Source: Saprospiraceae bacterium
GTDB lineage: Bacteria; Bacteroidota; Bacteroidia; Chitinophagales; Saprospiraceae
DNA: 64,000 nucleotides
Direction of reading: 5' to 3'
NCBI GenBank assembly: GCA_022844565.1
Contig: JALHLK010000019.1
Location: 1-64,000, forward strand
The notes below the pieces were generated by a model, which did not search any database, had not been told where the DNA came from, and was given only the letters and a program-made list of their open reading frames with translations. Below are positions 10,908 through 20,574 of this stretch, in pieces (positions within the stretch are counted from its first letter, which is position 1; every line of letters begins with the position of its first letter). A program made the position numbers and the translations under genes.

Positions 10908-13715
10908 ATGAGATTTAATACATTACTTAATTTAATTTTGATGATATTGCCTTTTGGTGTCATCGCCCAGACGGGGACGGTCGAGGGAGTAATTCTCGAC
11001 AAACAAACAAAGGAAACAATGATAGGAGCTTATGTCTTGGTAGATGGTACCACTGAAGGTACAACAACGGACATAGATGGTTTTTTTGTGCTTAGGCTAG
11101 CTCCTGGTACCTACAGCTTGACAGTTACCAATATTGGCTATGCAAGTGTAAATATTAAGGACATAGTGGTCGAGGCTGGTAAAAAAACGGAGGTCAACGC
11201 TTCCATTACTACGGAATCAATAACACTTGGTGAGGTTGTAATTACAGATGTCAGAAAAACAAATACGGATGTTGCTGTTTTGATGGAGATTAAGAAAGCA
11301 AAACAAGTAGTAAGTGCTATTTCTAGTCAACAAATAACAAAGTCTCAAGACAATAACGCAGCGCAGGTTATGCAGAGAATACCGGGTGTTACAATCATAG
11401 AGAATCGGTTTGTTATGGTCAGAGGATTAGCAGAGCGATATAATAATGTGATGATCAACAATGTGATTGCACCAAGTACAGAGGTTGACAAGAGGACATT
11501 CTCTTTTGACCTCATTTCAAGTGGAGCTTTAGATAGAATGTTGATATACAAATCAGGTTCTGCAGACTTACCAGGTGACTTTGCAGGTGCAGTAATAAAA
11601 GTATTCACTGTAGAGGATGTGGAAGAAAACTATTTCAAAATTAATTTAGGGCTTGGATATAGACAAAACACTTCCATGGCTGATTTTTATCAAAGTAAAG
11701 GATCATCCACTGACTTCTTGGGCTTTGACAATGGTTTTAGAAAACTGCCTAACACATTTCCTAACACCGCAAACCTACAAGGAAGTAATAGAAATGCTCA
11801 AGTAAGGAGAGATGCAGCAGTCAGTTTACCAAATAACTTCGTGGCAGAAAAAGGAATGGCTACTCCAGATTATTCAGTCGGGCTAAGCTTTGGAAGAAAT
11901 TTTGATTTTGGTAGTGGTAAAAGATTAACCACAATAAACAATGTCAGTCTTTCAAATAGTTTTTCTTTTTACCAAAGAGATTTTTTTAGATATCTTGAGT
12001 GGGAAGATAAATCACAACCTATTCTTAAACGTTTTGAGTATATAGACGATACTTACGAAAAAGAAAATAAGGTTTCTATCCTTTCTAACTGGAGTTTACA
12101 ACTGAATGATAAGAGCAGAATCAAATTTAAAAACCTGTTTAACCAAATTGGAGAAAATGAGACCGTCATAAGAGAAGGCACTGACAATATCCAGAGAGTA
12201 GGACAAGTGCTACAAAATTATCTATTAGGATACCGTTCGCGTTCTATTTATACTGGACAATTGGAAGGTGACCACATAATAAATGAAAAACTGGATTTAA
12301 ATTGGGTTACAGGAGGCAGTTTTTTAAATGAAAATGAACCTGACTTAAGAAGATTTAGAACTTTCAGAAGGACTGATGCTGGTGATATAAACTACACAGT
12401 GCAACTTCCTCCAAGCTCTAACTTATTTGAAACAGGTAGATATTTTGGTGAATTAAATGAATACAGTGTCAATAATGGTGTAAACATTACCTACAAACCA
12501 AATGGTAAAAACAAAGTTGGGCCAACTATCAAAGGTGGTTATTATGCTGACTACAGAGCTAGAGAATTTAATTCAAGATATATATCTTATTTGTACCCTG
12601 GATTTTTTGATTCCAATATAGGACAAGAACTCATCAATCTTCCACTTGATCAGGTTTTTGCACCAGAAAATATTAAGACAAAGGATGGATTTGTAATTGA
12701 AGAAGGTACAAGACCTATTGACTCTTATGATGCGTCAAATTTATTAGGGGCGGCCTATGCCAATGCGGATATTCCTCTAGGTAAAGTAAACTTAAATGGT
12801 GGGCTAAGAATAGAACACAATACCCAAATTCTTAACTCTAGGAATGACTTCGAAGTTATTACGGTAAATCAGCCAATATTGAGCTTACTTCCTTTTGCTA
12901 ATGCTGGATATAACCTTTCAGACAAATCGATATTAAGACTAGGCTACGGAAGAACAGTAAATAGACCTGAGTTTAGAGAATTAGCTCCATTCTTATTTTA
13001 CGATTACAATCTTGAGGCAGCAAAAGTTGGAAATCCAGATCTTAAGAATGCGACAATTGATAACATAGACTTGAGATATGAATACTATCCAAGAAATGGT
13101 GAGTTAATTTCCATTGCAGGTTTTTACAAATATTTTAATGACCCTATTGAAAACAAAACATTAATTACTACAGAGCAACCACAATTTACTTACATCAATG
13201 CTGATTTTGCCCAAAATTATGGCGTAGAGTTAGAATTGAGAAAATCATTAAGAGGTATGACTAGTAGCGCATTTGTTGATAATTTCTCTTTAAATCTAAA
13301 TGGGTCATTGATATTTTCAAATGTTGACTTAGGAGATATTCCTTTAGCGCAAGCTAGAAGCAGAGCGTTGCAAGGACAATCTCCATATATTGTCAATGCT
13401 GCAGTATATTATAGCGGACCAAAAAGAACCAATGTAAATCTTATTTATAATGTATTTGGTGCAAGGATTTTTTCAGTTGGAGATGTACTTTTTCCAACCA
13501 TTTATGAAAGACCAAGAAACAGTTTAGATATCAATTTTTCAAAAACCATTAAAGATAAGATAACCTACAAATTGGGTGTAACAGATTTATTAAACGCTCG
13601 ATATAGATTTTATCAAGATTCTGATCGAAATGAAAAAATTGATGGAAACGACGATGTTATTTTCTCTTTCCAAAGAGGCACTTTACTAACTTTTAATATT
13701 TCATATAAATTATAG
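10908..13715 (+). CDS. TonB-dependent outer-membrane receptor with carboxypeptidase-regulatory-like domain
   Basis: 935 aa. Signal peptide ~1-21 (hydrophobic, ending VIAQ). A CarboxypepD-reg-like beta-sandwich (~23-110; GVILDKQTKETMIGAYVLVDG) precedes the plug (~125-255; AAQVMQRIPGVTIIENRFVMVRG) and a ~22-strand barrel with the family signature TVNRPEFRELAPFLFYDYN in its second half. It imports an unknown substrate across the outer membrane using TonB energy. The ATG at 10908 is chosen over a TTG at 10875 because it begins the signal peptide and the TTG lies in the regulatory repeat. The beta-helix lipoprotein starts 28 bp downstream, and the two form a likely operon. The Pho-like box upstream suggests phosphate control (inference). 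Confidence 0.93.
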   Translation: MRFNTLLNLILMILPFGVIAQTGTVEGVILDKQTKETMIGAYVLVDGTTEGTTTDIDGFFVLRLAPGTYSLTVTNIGYASVNIKDIVVEAGKKTEVNASITTESITLGEVVITDVRKTNTDVAVLMEIKKAKQVVSAISSQQITKSQDNNAAQVMQRIPGVTIIENRFVMVRGLAERYNNVMINNVIAPSTEVDKRTFSFDLISSGALDRMLIYKSGSADLPGDFAGAVIKVFTVEDVEENYFKINLGLGYRQNTSMADFYQSKGSSTDFLGFDNGFRKLPNTFPNTANLQGSNRNAQVRRDAAVSLPNNFVAEKGMATPDYSVGLSFGRNFDFGSGKRLTTINNVSLSNSFSFYQRDFFRYLEWEDKSQPILKRFEYIDDTYEKENKVSILSNWSLQLNDKSRIKFKNLFNQIGENETVIREGTDNIQRVGQVLQNYLLGYRSRSIYTGQLEGDHIINEKLDLNWVTGGSFLNENEPDLRRFRTFRRTDAGDINYTVQLPPSSNLFETGRYFGELNEYSVNNGVNITYKPNGKNKVGPTIKGGYYADYRAREFNSRYISYLYPGFFDSNIGQELINLPLDQVFAPENIKTKDGFVIEEGTRPIDSYDASNLLGAAYANADIPLGKVNLNGGLRIEHNTQILNSRNDFEVITVNQPILSLLPFANAGYNLSDKSILRLGYGRTVNRPEFRELAPFLFYDYNLEAAKVGNPDLKNATIDNIDLRYEYYPRNGELISIAGFYKYFNDPIENKTLITTEQPQFTYINADFAQNYGVELELRKSLRGMTSSAFVDNFSLNLNGSLIFSNVDLGDIPLAQARSRALQGQSPYIVNAAVYYSGPKRTNVNLIYNVFGARIFSVGDVLFPTIYERPRNSLDINFSKTIKDKITYKLGVTDLLNARYRFYQDSDRNEKIDGNDDVIFSFQRGTLLTFNISYKL

Positions 13716-13743
13716 TTCAGATTAAATTAAAAACATTCTAAAC

Positions 13744-15270
13744 ATGAAAAAGAATTTTTATTTATTTTTGTTAGCCATCGGATCTTTGACGATTGTCTCG
13801 TGTGAAAAAGAGGAGGCTTGCACTAAGACATGTGCAACCAACGAAACATTGTCAGTAACGGATTGTACTTGTAAGTGCACATTAACTTGTCCTGCTGGAG
13901 AAGTTTTAACAGCGCAATGTACTTGTGTAAAAGAATTTGTACCACCACCACCTCCAAGATTCACAGAATTGACTGGTACTTTATCAACTCAAACACTTGT
14001 TGCTACAAAAACGTATTTATTAAAAGGTCAAGTTTTTGTAAATTCAGGTCAAACATTGACAATCGAGCCAGGTACAGTGATCATGGGTGACAAAGCTACA
14101 AAAGGCACTTTGATAATCAACAAAGGTGGTAAAATCAATGCAATTGGTACTGTAGACAAACCGATTGTATTCACTTCGGCCTTAGATGCTGGAATTAGAG
14201 ATAAAGGAGATTGGGGTGGATTGGTCATCTTAGGAAGCGCTAATGTTAACCAAGTAGGTCCAGTGATCGAGGGTATTACACCAGCAGTTGTATTTGGAAC
14301 AACCAACAGCACAGCTATGGATACAGAAAGTTCAGGAACCCTCAAATACGTAAGAGTTGAATTTGCAGGAATCGAGTTGACTCCTAATAATGAAACAAAC
14401 TCAATAACATTAGGTGGAGTAGGTAGTGGAACCACAATGGAATATTGCCAAGTATCTTTCGGAGGTGACGATGGATTCGAATGGTTTGGTGGAACGGTCA
14501 ATGCAAAATATCTTATATCATATGGTACTTGGGATGATTGTTTTGATGTTGATTTTGGTTACAACGGCAACGTACAGTATGGATTATCGGTAAGATATCC
14601 TTCATTTGCCGATCAATCAGGTTCTAATGCATTTGAAACAGATAATGGTCCTAATGATAACGATGTCAAGCCTTACACTACCGGAACATTCTCAAATATC
14701 ACAGTTATAGGTCCATTTATATCTGGAGGAAGTACACCAAATGCTAACTACCAACATGCTATCGATTTAAGGAGAAGAACGGCTCTTTCTATTGCAAACT
14801 CTGTATTCGTAGGATATAATTTTGGAATAAGAATGAATCAGCCATCTGTAGTAGCACAATACAAAGCGAATACCGGAACACTTTATAACAACGTGATGAT
14901 GGCTCCAGCAACAAGACAGTATGTAATTCCTACTACGGGTGTAACTGCAACGGAAATATCTGATCTTTGGCTAAATAATGGCAATACGATGATTACGGAA
15001 GCTACTCCAACAGAAGCAAACCTTACTACATTAGGTCTTAAGGCTGACTTTTTCTTCGCTAGAAGAGATAATAGAAGTTATAGTGCAACTCCTGATTTTA
15101 AATTGGGTGCGGGTACCTTAAATACGCCTTCAAAATTTGATAAGCCTGTATTTGAAGAAGCAAACAGAAAAGCATTTTTCCAAGCTTCTAACTATATTGG
15201 TGCATTTGGTGCAACAACAGATTGGACTGATGGTTGGGCTGAGTTCAAGCCTATAGCAAAATCATATTAA
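13744..15270 (+). CDS. Cys-rich beta-helix surface lipoprotein, partner of the TonB receptor
   Basis: 508 aa. Lipoprotein signal with lipobox Cys at ~20 (TIVSC). Residues ~25-62 hold two short tandem Cys-rich units (CTKTCATNE..., CTLTCPAGE...) ending in CTCV, then a PPPPP hinge. The rest has repeated turns typical of a right-handed parallel beta-helix (TLTIEPGTVIMGDKATKG, GGKINAIGTVDKPIVFTS, DWGGLVILG). Database homologues in Bacteroidota are often misnamed multidrug transporters; nothing here supports transport. It probably sits at the cell surface and binds or processes the substrate of the neighbouring receptor. A strong terminator follows. Confidence 0.8.
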   Translation: MKKNFYLFLLAIGSLTIVSCEKEEACTKTCATNETLSVTDCTCKCTLTCPAGEVLTAQCTCVKEFVPPPPPRFTELTGTLSTQTLVATKTYLLKGQVFVNSGQTLTIEPGTVIMGDKATKGTLIINKGGKINAIGTVDKPIVFTSALDAGIRDKGDWGGLVILGSANVNQVGPVIEGITPAVVFGTTNSTAMDTESSGTLKYVRVEFAGIELTPNNETNSITLGGVGSGTTMEYCQVSFGGDDGFEWFGGTVNAKYLISYGTWDDCFDVDFGYNGNVQYGLSVRYPSFADQSGSNAFETDNGPNDNDVKPYTTGTFSNITVIGPFISGGSTPNANYQHAIDLRRRTALSIANSVFVGYNFGIRMNQPSVVAQYKANTGTLYNNVMMAPATRQYVIPTTGVTATEISDLWLNNGNTMITEATPTEANLTTLGLKADFFFARRDNRSYSATPDFKLGAGTLNTPSKFDKPVFEEANRKAFFQASNYIGAFGATTDWTDGWAEFKPIAKSY

Positions 15271-15289
15271 ATCTCATTTATATTTTTAG

Positions 15290-15325
15290 GGCTTGGTGGA
15301 TTCATTTCTTCCAAGCCTTTTTTTA
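15290..15325 (+). terminator. rho-independent terminator of the TonB receptor operon
   Basis: GGCTTGG (15290-15296) pairs with CCAAGCC (15311-15317) across a 14-base loop and is followed by seven or more T residues. It lies 20 bp past the stop of the beta-helix lipoprotein. Confidence 0.88.
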
Positions 15326-15413
15326 TTAAATTATGTAGGTATCTTCATTTTTAATTAAGACAAAAAGGATGAAAAAACGTTTCAAATAGCCTGATATTGA
15401 CAGTAATTTAGCT

Positions 15414-15421
15414 TATTTTTG
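15414..15421 (+). promoter_or_regulatory. Bacteroidota -7 element for the 15478 lipoprotein
   Basis: TATTTTTG, an exact TAnnTTTG match, 56 bp before the ATG at 15478. A TTG at 15397-15399 is somewhat closer than the usual -33 spacing. Confidence 0.45.
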
Positions 15422-15477
15422 TTAATTGATATCAACCTGTAACTAACATTATAATTATATTTTAAAAAAAAAATCAT

Positions 15478-16098
15478 ATGAGATTTACTAAAATTATTTT
15501 ATTCTATATTATAATTGGTTTTATTGGTTCTTGTAAGAATGAACCTTTATTAATGCCTGCTAACCAACAGTATAGCAAAACAGAAATAGACAGTATCAAA
15601 TACAGCGTCATCAGATATCTGGGTAAATTGGCAGGAAAAGCCAACAATGGTACTAAGTTCAACACAGAATTTGATGAATATTATAAAAATCTAGCGAATA
15701 GTCACGACTTGGTTTATTTTATAAAAAATCAAAATGATGATTATTACTATTTTTTATTTACCAGAATAGCTCCAAGCTTATATGAAAAAAAAGTAGCTAT
15801 TGGAGGCAAGTTAATGGTTGAGAATGGTAAGCTTACGCACTACGAAGAAGCATTTCGAACATGGAAAATGTTGGTCCCCGAGTTAGAACAAAAAATGAAT
15901 ATTATCTTCCAAGATTACCTTGATGGTAAAGATCTTAGCCAATATTACACCAAAAACTCTAATAATGTCGAATATATCGAATTTCCAGACGATCAAAACT
16001 CTTTCGATATAGAGAAGAGAATGTGGGTATCCAGCATAGATTACATGGAGCCATATTACCAACTGAAAAGGGGAGTGGATACAGTAGCGAGTAAATAA
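15478..16098 (+). CDS. lipoprotein of unknown function
   Basis: 206 aa. N-terminal hydrophobic stretch followed by GFIGSCKN, a lipobox with Cys at ~19. The rest is a mixed alpha/beta, Tyr- and Lys-rich polypeptide (YYKNLANSHDLVYFIKNQND) with no motif I recognise. Its own -7 element lies upstream, and the previous operon ends in a terminator, so it appears monocistronic. It is likely to face the periplasm or the cell surface. Confidence 0.75.
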   Translation: MRFTKIILFYIIIGFIGSCKNEPLLMPANQQYSKTEIDSIKYSVIRYLGKLAGKANNGTKFNTEFDEYYKNLANSHDLVYFIKNQNDDYYYFLFTRIAPSLYEKKVAIGGKLMVENGKLTHYEEAFRTWKMLVPELEQKMNIIFQDYLDGKDLSQYYTKNSNNVEYIEFPDDQNSFDIEKRMWVSSIDYMEPYYQLKRGVDTVASK

Positions 16099-16212
16099 TT
16101 TAAAGCAATTATGGAAACCATCATTAGTAACTTAATTTGTTTTATTACTCACTATTAAGAAAATTAGGGTGTAATAATTCAAGAAAAAGTGAATGGCAAG
16201 CTAATTATCAAA

Positions 16213-16220
16213 TATATTTG
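16213..16220 (+). promoter_or_regulatory. Bacteroidota -7 element for the ATP-grasp gene
   Basis: TATATTTG, an exact TAnnTTTG match, 26 bp upstream of the ATG at 16247. There is no TTG at -33. Confidence 0.45.
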
Positions 16221-16246
16221 CTGTTAAAATATTTTATCTGAATCTT

Positions 16247-17089
16247 ATGCCAAAAATTGCCCTTGCAACTTATTATGAATTTCCGAATCTTACCGAAAAC
16301 GATAAGCTCTTAATTCCTATTTTTAATGAGTATGGTTATGAAATATCAGCAGAAATATGGGATGATGAAAAAGTAGATTGGAAAAAATATGATGCTGTAG
16401 TAATACGTAGCACTTGGGATTATTTTCTCAAATTTAACGAATTTTCCTTTTGGGTTTCTTCATTTATAGACTCATCAACCAAGCTACTTAATTCCCCTTC
16501 AATCGTTTTAGAAAATGCAAACAAGTTCTATTTAAAAAAGCTTCAGGAAAAGGGCATTTCAATCATTCCAACTTGGTTTTCGTGCGATGATATTACTTTT
16601 GAGCATGTAAATAAATATGATAGAATAGTAATAAAGCCAGCCATTTCTGCTGGTTCGCACAATACAGAAATTTTTGATACGCAAATGCTATCCAAAGAAG
16701 TTTTTGATGCCAAAATGAGTACAGATGAATGGTTGGTTCAACCTTTTATTTCAGCTATAGAAAAAGAGGGTGAAATTTCTTTGGTATTTATTGGCGGAAA
16801 ATATTCACATGCAGTGAGAAAAACCCCACAAGAAGGTGATTTTAGAGTTCAAAAACAATTTGGTGGTAAGTATGAAAAATATGAACCCAGCGAAAGTCTG
16901 ATTGCAATAGCAAATAACATTGTACATGTAGCAGCTGAAAATGCTTTGTATGCTAGAGTAGATGGTTTAATAGTGAACGATGATTTTTTACTGATGGAAA
17001 TAGAAATGGTAGAACCTGATTTGTTTTTTGAGTTTACAGAAAATGGTTCTCAAAATTTTGTACAGCGAACTTTAGAATATATGAAATGA
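16247..17089 (+). CDS. ATP-grasp family enzyme (RimK/DcsG-like)
   Basis: 280 aa, cytoplasmic, no signal. The N-terminal third carries the VVIRSTWDYF segment typical of small ATP-grasp ligases related to DcsG and RimK/glutathione-synthetase-like proteins. The ATP-grasp core follows: RIVIKPAISAGSHNT (phosphate-binding loop), EWLVQPFI, GEISLVFIGGKYSHAVRKTP, and a metal-binding acidic cluster LLMEIEMVEPDLFF near residues 245-260. Such enzymes join a carboxylate to an amine or hydroxyl nucleophile through an acyl-phosphate; the substrates are unknown. It is convergent with the dihydroorotase-like gene and has no partner gene that would indicate a pathway. Confidence 0.8.
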   Translation: MPKIALATYYEFPNLTENDKLLIPIFNEYGYEISAEIWDDEKVDWKKYDAVVIRSTWDYFLKFNEFSFWVSSFIDSSTKLLNSPSIVLENANKFYLKKLQEKGISIIPTWFSCDDITFEHVNKYDRIVIKPAISAGSHNTEIFDTQMLSKEVFDAKMSTDEWLVQPFISAIEKEGEISLVFIGGKYSHAVRKTPQEGDFRVQKQFGGKYEKYEPSESLIAIANNIVHVAAENALYARVDGLIVNDDFLLMEIEMVEPDLFFEFTENGSQNFVQRTLEYMK

Positions 17090-17153
17090 TGATAGAAAAA
17101 TTTATTAAAGTCGAAGTTTTTTAAAAACGGGTAATGATCATATCAGTTTAAAG

Positions 17154-18410
17154 TCAATTCATAAAAACCTCTCCCTTAACCAGTGTACCTAACACTTTTC
17201 CTTTTAAAGTTTGACCCAAATATGGATTGTTCTTAGATGCAGATTTTGTTTCTTGATATTCCCACTCTAAACTTGGGTCAAAGAATGTTAAATCTGCCTC
17301 TATGCCCTCATTTATTGTGTTAATAGAAAGGTTAAATATAGATTTCGGTCCATTTGTTAATTTGTCTATGATCGTTTCTAAGGGGAGCTTATCAATTGCA
17401 AAAGTATTTAACGCAGGAAATACGGTCTCTAGACCTGACGCTCCATATTTTGCATATGGAAACTCTAATTTTTTAGCATCTTCTTCGAGCGGGTAGTGAT
17501 TGCTAGAGATTGCCGTGATAATATCTGATTTCAAGGCTTTGAGTAGTTCATTTTGGTCTATTTTGGTCCTTAATGGTGGATATAATTTTAAGTTTGTATC
17601 AAAATCTGCTAAATCGGTGTCTTGCTTAACCAAATTGAGATAAGGTACAACGGAAAATAGATTCTTTTTACCAAATAACTTGATCAACTTCACGGACTCT
17701 TGTGTTGAGATACCGTATAGACAAAGCTTCGATCCCGAGTAGTTTAACAATTCGAGATCTCTTTGAATGCTGATATGTTCCGCAATCGAAGGAATACCTT
17801 TCATACCAAGCAGCGTACTTACTTTACCTTCATGTATCTGCCCACCATTCGAAAGATATTGATCTATTGGGTAATGAATGATCAATCCATCAAAAGTTTT
17901 TACATAATTAAGCGCATTCAAAAGTACACCATTGTGGTGGATAGATTTTAATCCATCACTAAATGCAACTGCCCCTGATTGATGAAGATCATACATCTCT
18001 ACCAATTCTTCGCCTTTGCAGTCTGTTGTTAATGCAGCTATCGGAAGAATATTTATTTTAGAATTCTTTGAGATAGAATGTAATACAGTAAGCGCTGCTT
18101 TATTTTGAAGTACTGGCAATGTATTGGGGAAAGGTATCAATGTAGTATAACCACCTACTCTTGCTGCTGCAATAGCGGAGGCAAATGTTTCTCTATGTTC
18201 TAAACCCGGCTCACCTAATTGGGTGCCAATGTCGACCCAGCCGGTAGAAACATGCAAATTATTGGAGGATACTACTTTTATACCTTCTTCATGCTTTATG
18301 TTTTTTGTTATTTTAACAATTTTCCCTTTCTCAACCAAAACGTCCAATGTTTGATTGTGATAAGGACCACTTTTATCAAGGATAGTAACATCTTTTAGAA
18401 GTAATTTCAT
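17154..18410 (-). CDS. dihydroorotase-like protein lacking the metal site (probable pseudoenzyme)
   Basis: 418 aa, with amidohydrolase fold of the class I dihydroorotase family along its whole length. The signature DxHxHxREPG is DIGTQLGEPG at residues 60-69: both metal His and the substrate Arg are replaced (Gly62, Gln64, Gly66). HAED is replaced by HYPI, the HISTA-type His by Tyr (YGISTQ), the EVTPHH region by VVPYLN, and the catalytic IATDHAPH by ISSNHYPL. The binuclear zinc site is therefore gone. Known relatives of this kind act as structural partners of aspartate transcarbamoylase (PyrC'-type); that role here is inference. It starts 8 bp after the stop of the BatA/VWA gene and is probably co-transcribed with it. 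Confidence 0.85.
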   Translation of the reverse strand: MKLLLKDVTILDKSGPYHNQTLDVLVEKGKIVKITKNIKHEEGIKVVSSNNLHVSTGWVDIGTQLGEPGLEHRETFASAIAAARVGGYTTLIPFPNTLPVLQNKAALTVLHSISKNSKINILPIAALTTDCKGEELVEMYDLHQSGAVAFSDGLKSIHHNGVLLNALNYVKTFDGLIIHYPIDQYLSNGGQIHEGKVSTLLGMKGIPSIAEHISIQRDLELLNYSGSKLCLYGISTQESVKLIKLFGKKNLFSVVPYLNLVKQDTDLADFDTNLKLYPPLRTKIDQNELLKALKSDIITAISSNHYPLEEDAKKLEFPYAKYGASGLETVFPALNTFAIDKLPLETIIDKLTNGPKSIFNLSINTINEGIEADLTFFDPSLEWEYQETKSASKNNPYLGQTLKGKVLGTLVKGEVFMN

Positions 18411-18418
18411 GTGTCTAT

Positions 18419-20437
18419 TTATTTCATAAACCTAATCAACAACATTTCTATCAATAAAAACACCAAAACAGCTATAAGAAAATATTTCCATAATGGTATG
18501 CCTACATCATTTTGTTTCAATAACTCGGTGATACCATTTTGAGCATCTTTATCAATAATGGAAAATGAAGGGTTTGCACTTATTTTTGTATTTAAATCAC
18601 TCGAAGTCAATACAGATAGATCTGATTCTTTTCTATTGAAGTTAAAGGCTAAATTTTTAAATACTTCCGTACCCAAGATGACTTGGTAATATCCAGCTTT
18701 AGAAATCTGATTGCCTACATCAAGGACCACTGTTTTTCCCAAATTGGACTGTCCAGGTATAAACTCGTTTTCTCCTTTTATTTTATATGTCATTTCACTA
18801 GACGATTGATTTATATTATCAATGTCTATTAATTTGTTTTTTCCAATTGTATAGGCTAGGTTGTCCGGTATATTTCTTGCAATGGCAATCTTATAAAGCA
18901 TAGGAACAAAAATCTCAGCATTTTGAACCAAGTTGTTCTTTTCTTCACTTAGCGGACTTGCAGATAAGTAAAGTTGACCACCATCAATTTTAAATTTCTT
19001 TAAAAAACTTGCCCCGTTCCTAAAATCTAGGATGGACTCACCTTGTACACCCGATTGACCAAATCCATAATAGGTTTGAGCTATCGGCAATTTTATGTTA
19101 CTTTTATTTAGTTCAAATACGTCACTAAAGATGAATTCTGTAGTATTCACATTTGCAACTTCAGCAACTTCGTCTTTCTTGCCGAGTAGAGATGAAGCTC
19201 CTACTGATGCTAGGAAGCTGTTGTATTCATTAACAGATGCAGTAAAAGATGGGAAAACTAAAACCTTACCTCCTGTTCTAATATATTTGTCTAATTCTGC
19301 CCCAAGTCCACTACTAATCTGATTTAAATCATTCAAGATGATCAATTGATAATCATTAAACTTTTGATACTGCACTTGATTGGTAAATTGTTCATCAAGG
19401 GCGAAATAAGAAACTCCTGTGAATAATGCCCTTAAATATTTATTTGAGCTATTTTCATTCAAAGCTAAAATAGTGATTTTTTCAGCTATTTCAAATGAAA
19501 TGTAATAGTCATCATCAAAAAGAATAGGGTAGTCTGTAATAGATATTTTGGCTTGCTTTTTACCTGCTGTGGTTAGACTGATGTTTACAGTGTCGATGAT
19601 TGAGCTGTTTGCTGGAATACTTTTTATACCAACAGGCTTATCCTGACCATCCATTGAAAAAGTAATCTTTATCCCTTCTGCTTCTACCTCTCCATAGTTT
19701 GTCAGTTTAATGACTAGTTTGTTGTTTTGATTTAAGATGGGAACAGGACTTGCGAACCATGCTGAATCAATACTCACATTTTTTTGAAAAGAGGCTTGTA
19801 TAGGAATTAAATTTACTTTCATAGTTGAATCTTGCCAAGAATCAATATCTGTGATGCTTTTTTGAAAATCAGTGATTAAATAGCTGATCTTGTTATCTGC
19901 TTTCAAAATGGCATTTTGTCTTTTCAAAACATTGCTAAGGTCATTTACAAAAGGAACTTCAGTGACACCATCGATTACAGAAAGTGCATCATCTTTTGAT
20001 ATCAATCTTTGAAATCTACCATCAAACTCATGTGTTAATATTTGAAATTTATCATTTGGCCCATACGCACTGACAATTTCTCTAGCTCTTTGTTTTGCCA
20101 ACTCTAATAATGGAACATTCTCTTGCTCTCCCAACATACTGTATGAATTGTCAATAAAAATACTGACTTCCTTTTGACCTGTTACTATTTCATCGGATTT
20201 TTTTATGAAGGGTTGTGCAAATGCGAATACAAGTGCTGCAATAGCTAAGCATCTTGCTAATAAAACTAGCAAATTTTTTAAGCGATTTCTAGAAGAAGTT
20301 TCTTCCTTTATTTCTTTTAGAAACTTGGTATTACTAAAATAAACTTTCTTAAATCGTTTAAAAAAAAAGAGGTGAATGATGATCGGAATAATCAGACCAA
20401 GCAACGCCCAAAGGAAAGAAGGATATATAAATGCCAT
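18419..20437 (-). CDS. BatA-domain / VWA-like membrane protein
   Basis: 672 aa. The N-terminal BatA domain has two membrane segments (~5-25 and ~55-78) flanking the conserved FFKRFKKVYFSNTKFLKEI segment. A von Willebrand A-like domain follows, starting EVSIFIDNSYSML; its DxSxS motif is changed to DNSYS. Then come beta-rich periplasmic-type regions, and a last membrane helix lies at ~648-668 (FLIAVLVFLLIEMLLI). Homologues are common in Bacteroidota as stand-alone BatA-like proteins; the function is poorly defined and is linked to envelope or chaperone-like complexes. A TAnnTTTG element lies just upstream of its start. Confidence 0.85.
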   Translation of the reverse strand: MAFIYPSFLWALLGLIIPIIIHLFFFKRFKKVYFSNTKFLKEIKEETSSRNRLKNLLVLLARCLAIAALVFAFAQPFIKKSDEIVTGQKEVSIFIDNSYSMLGEQENVPLLELAKQRAREIVSAYGPNDKFQILTHEFDGRFQRLISKDDALSVIDGVTEVPFVNDLSNVLKRQNAILKADNKISYLITDFQKSITDIDSWQDSTMKVNLIPIQASFQKNVSIDSAWFASPVPILNQNNKLVIKLTNYGEVEAEGIKITFSMDGQDKPVGIKSIPANSSIIDTVNISLTTAGKKQAKISITDYPILFDDDYYISFEIAEKITILALNENSSNKYLRALFTGVSYFALDEQFTNQVQYQKFNDYQLIILNDLNQISSGLGAELDKYIRTGGKVLVFPSFTASVNEYNSFLASVGASSLLGKKDEVAEVANVNTTEFIFSDVFELNKSNIKLPIAQTYYGFGQSGVQGESILDFRNGASFLKKFKIDGGQLYLSASPLSEEKNNLVQNAEIFVPMLYKIAIARNIPDNLAYTIGKNKLIDIDNINQSSSEMTYKIKGENEFIPGQSNLGKTVVLDVGNQISKAGYYQVILGTEVFKNLAFNFNRKESDLSVLTSSDLNTKISANPSFSIIDKDAQNGITELLKQNDVGIPLWKYFLIAVLVFLLIEMLLIRFMK

Positions 20438-20445
20438 ATTGAATG

Positions 20446-20453
20446 CAAAAATA
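20446..20453 (-). promoter_or_regulatory. Bacteroidota -7 element for the BatA-like gene
   Basis: The minus strand reads TATTTTTG, an exact TAnnTTTG match, but only 8 bp upstream of the ATG at 20437, which would give an almost leaderless message. Held at modest confidence for that reason. Confidence 0.35.
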
Positions 20454-20574
20454 ATCTAATTAGTCAATTTTTGTAGTGTGCGATTTAAAACATTTTGTTA
20501 ATTGTTTTACCGAATGTTTTATTTATCACTTCTTTTTGTTTTGATAGCCATTTTTATCCCTTTTCCACCACCAA

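Noticed and set aside
14049-14501. 150-codon open frame on the minus strand
   Set aside because: It lies antisense within the beta-helix lipoprotein gene, is Pro/Ser-rich from the reversed repeat pattern, and shows no motif.
17154-18410. Active dihydroorotase pyrC
   Set aside because: All recognisable metal and substrate residues are substituted.
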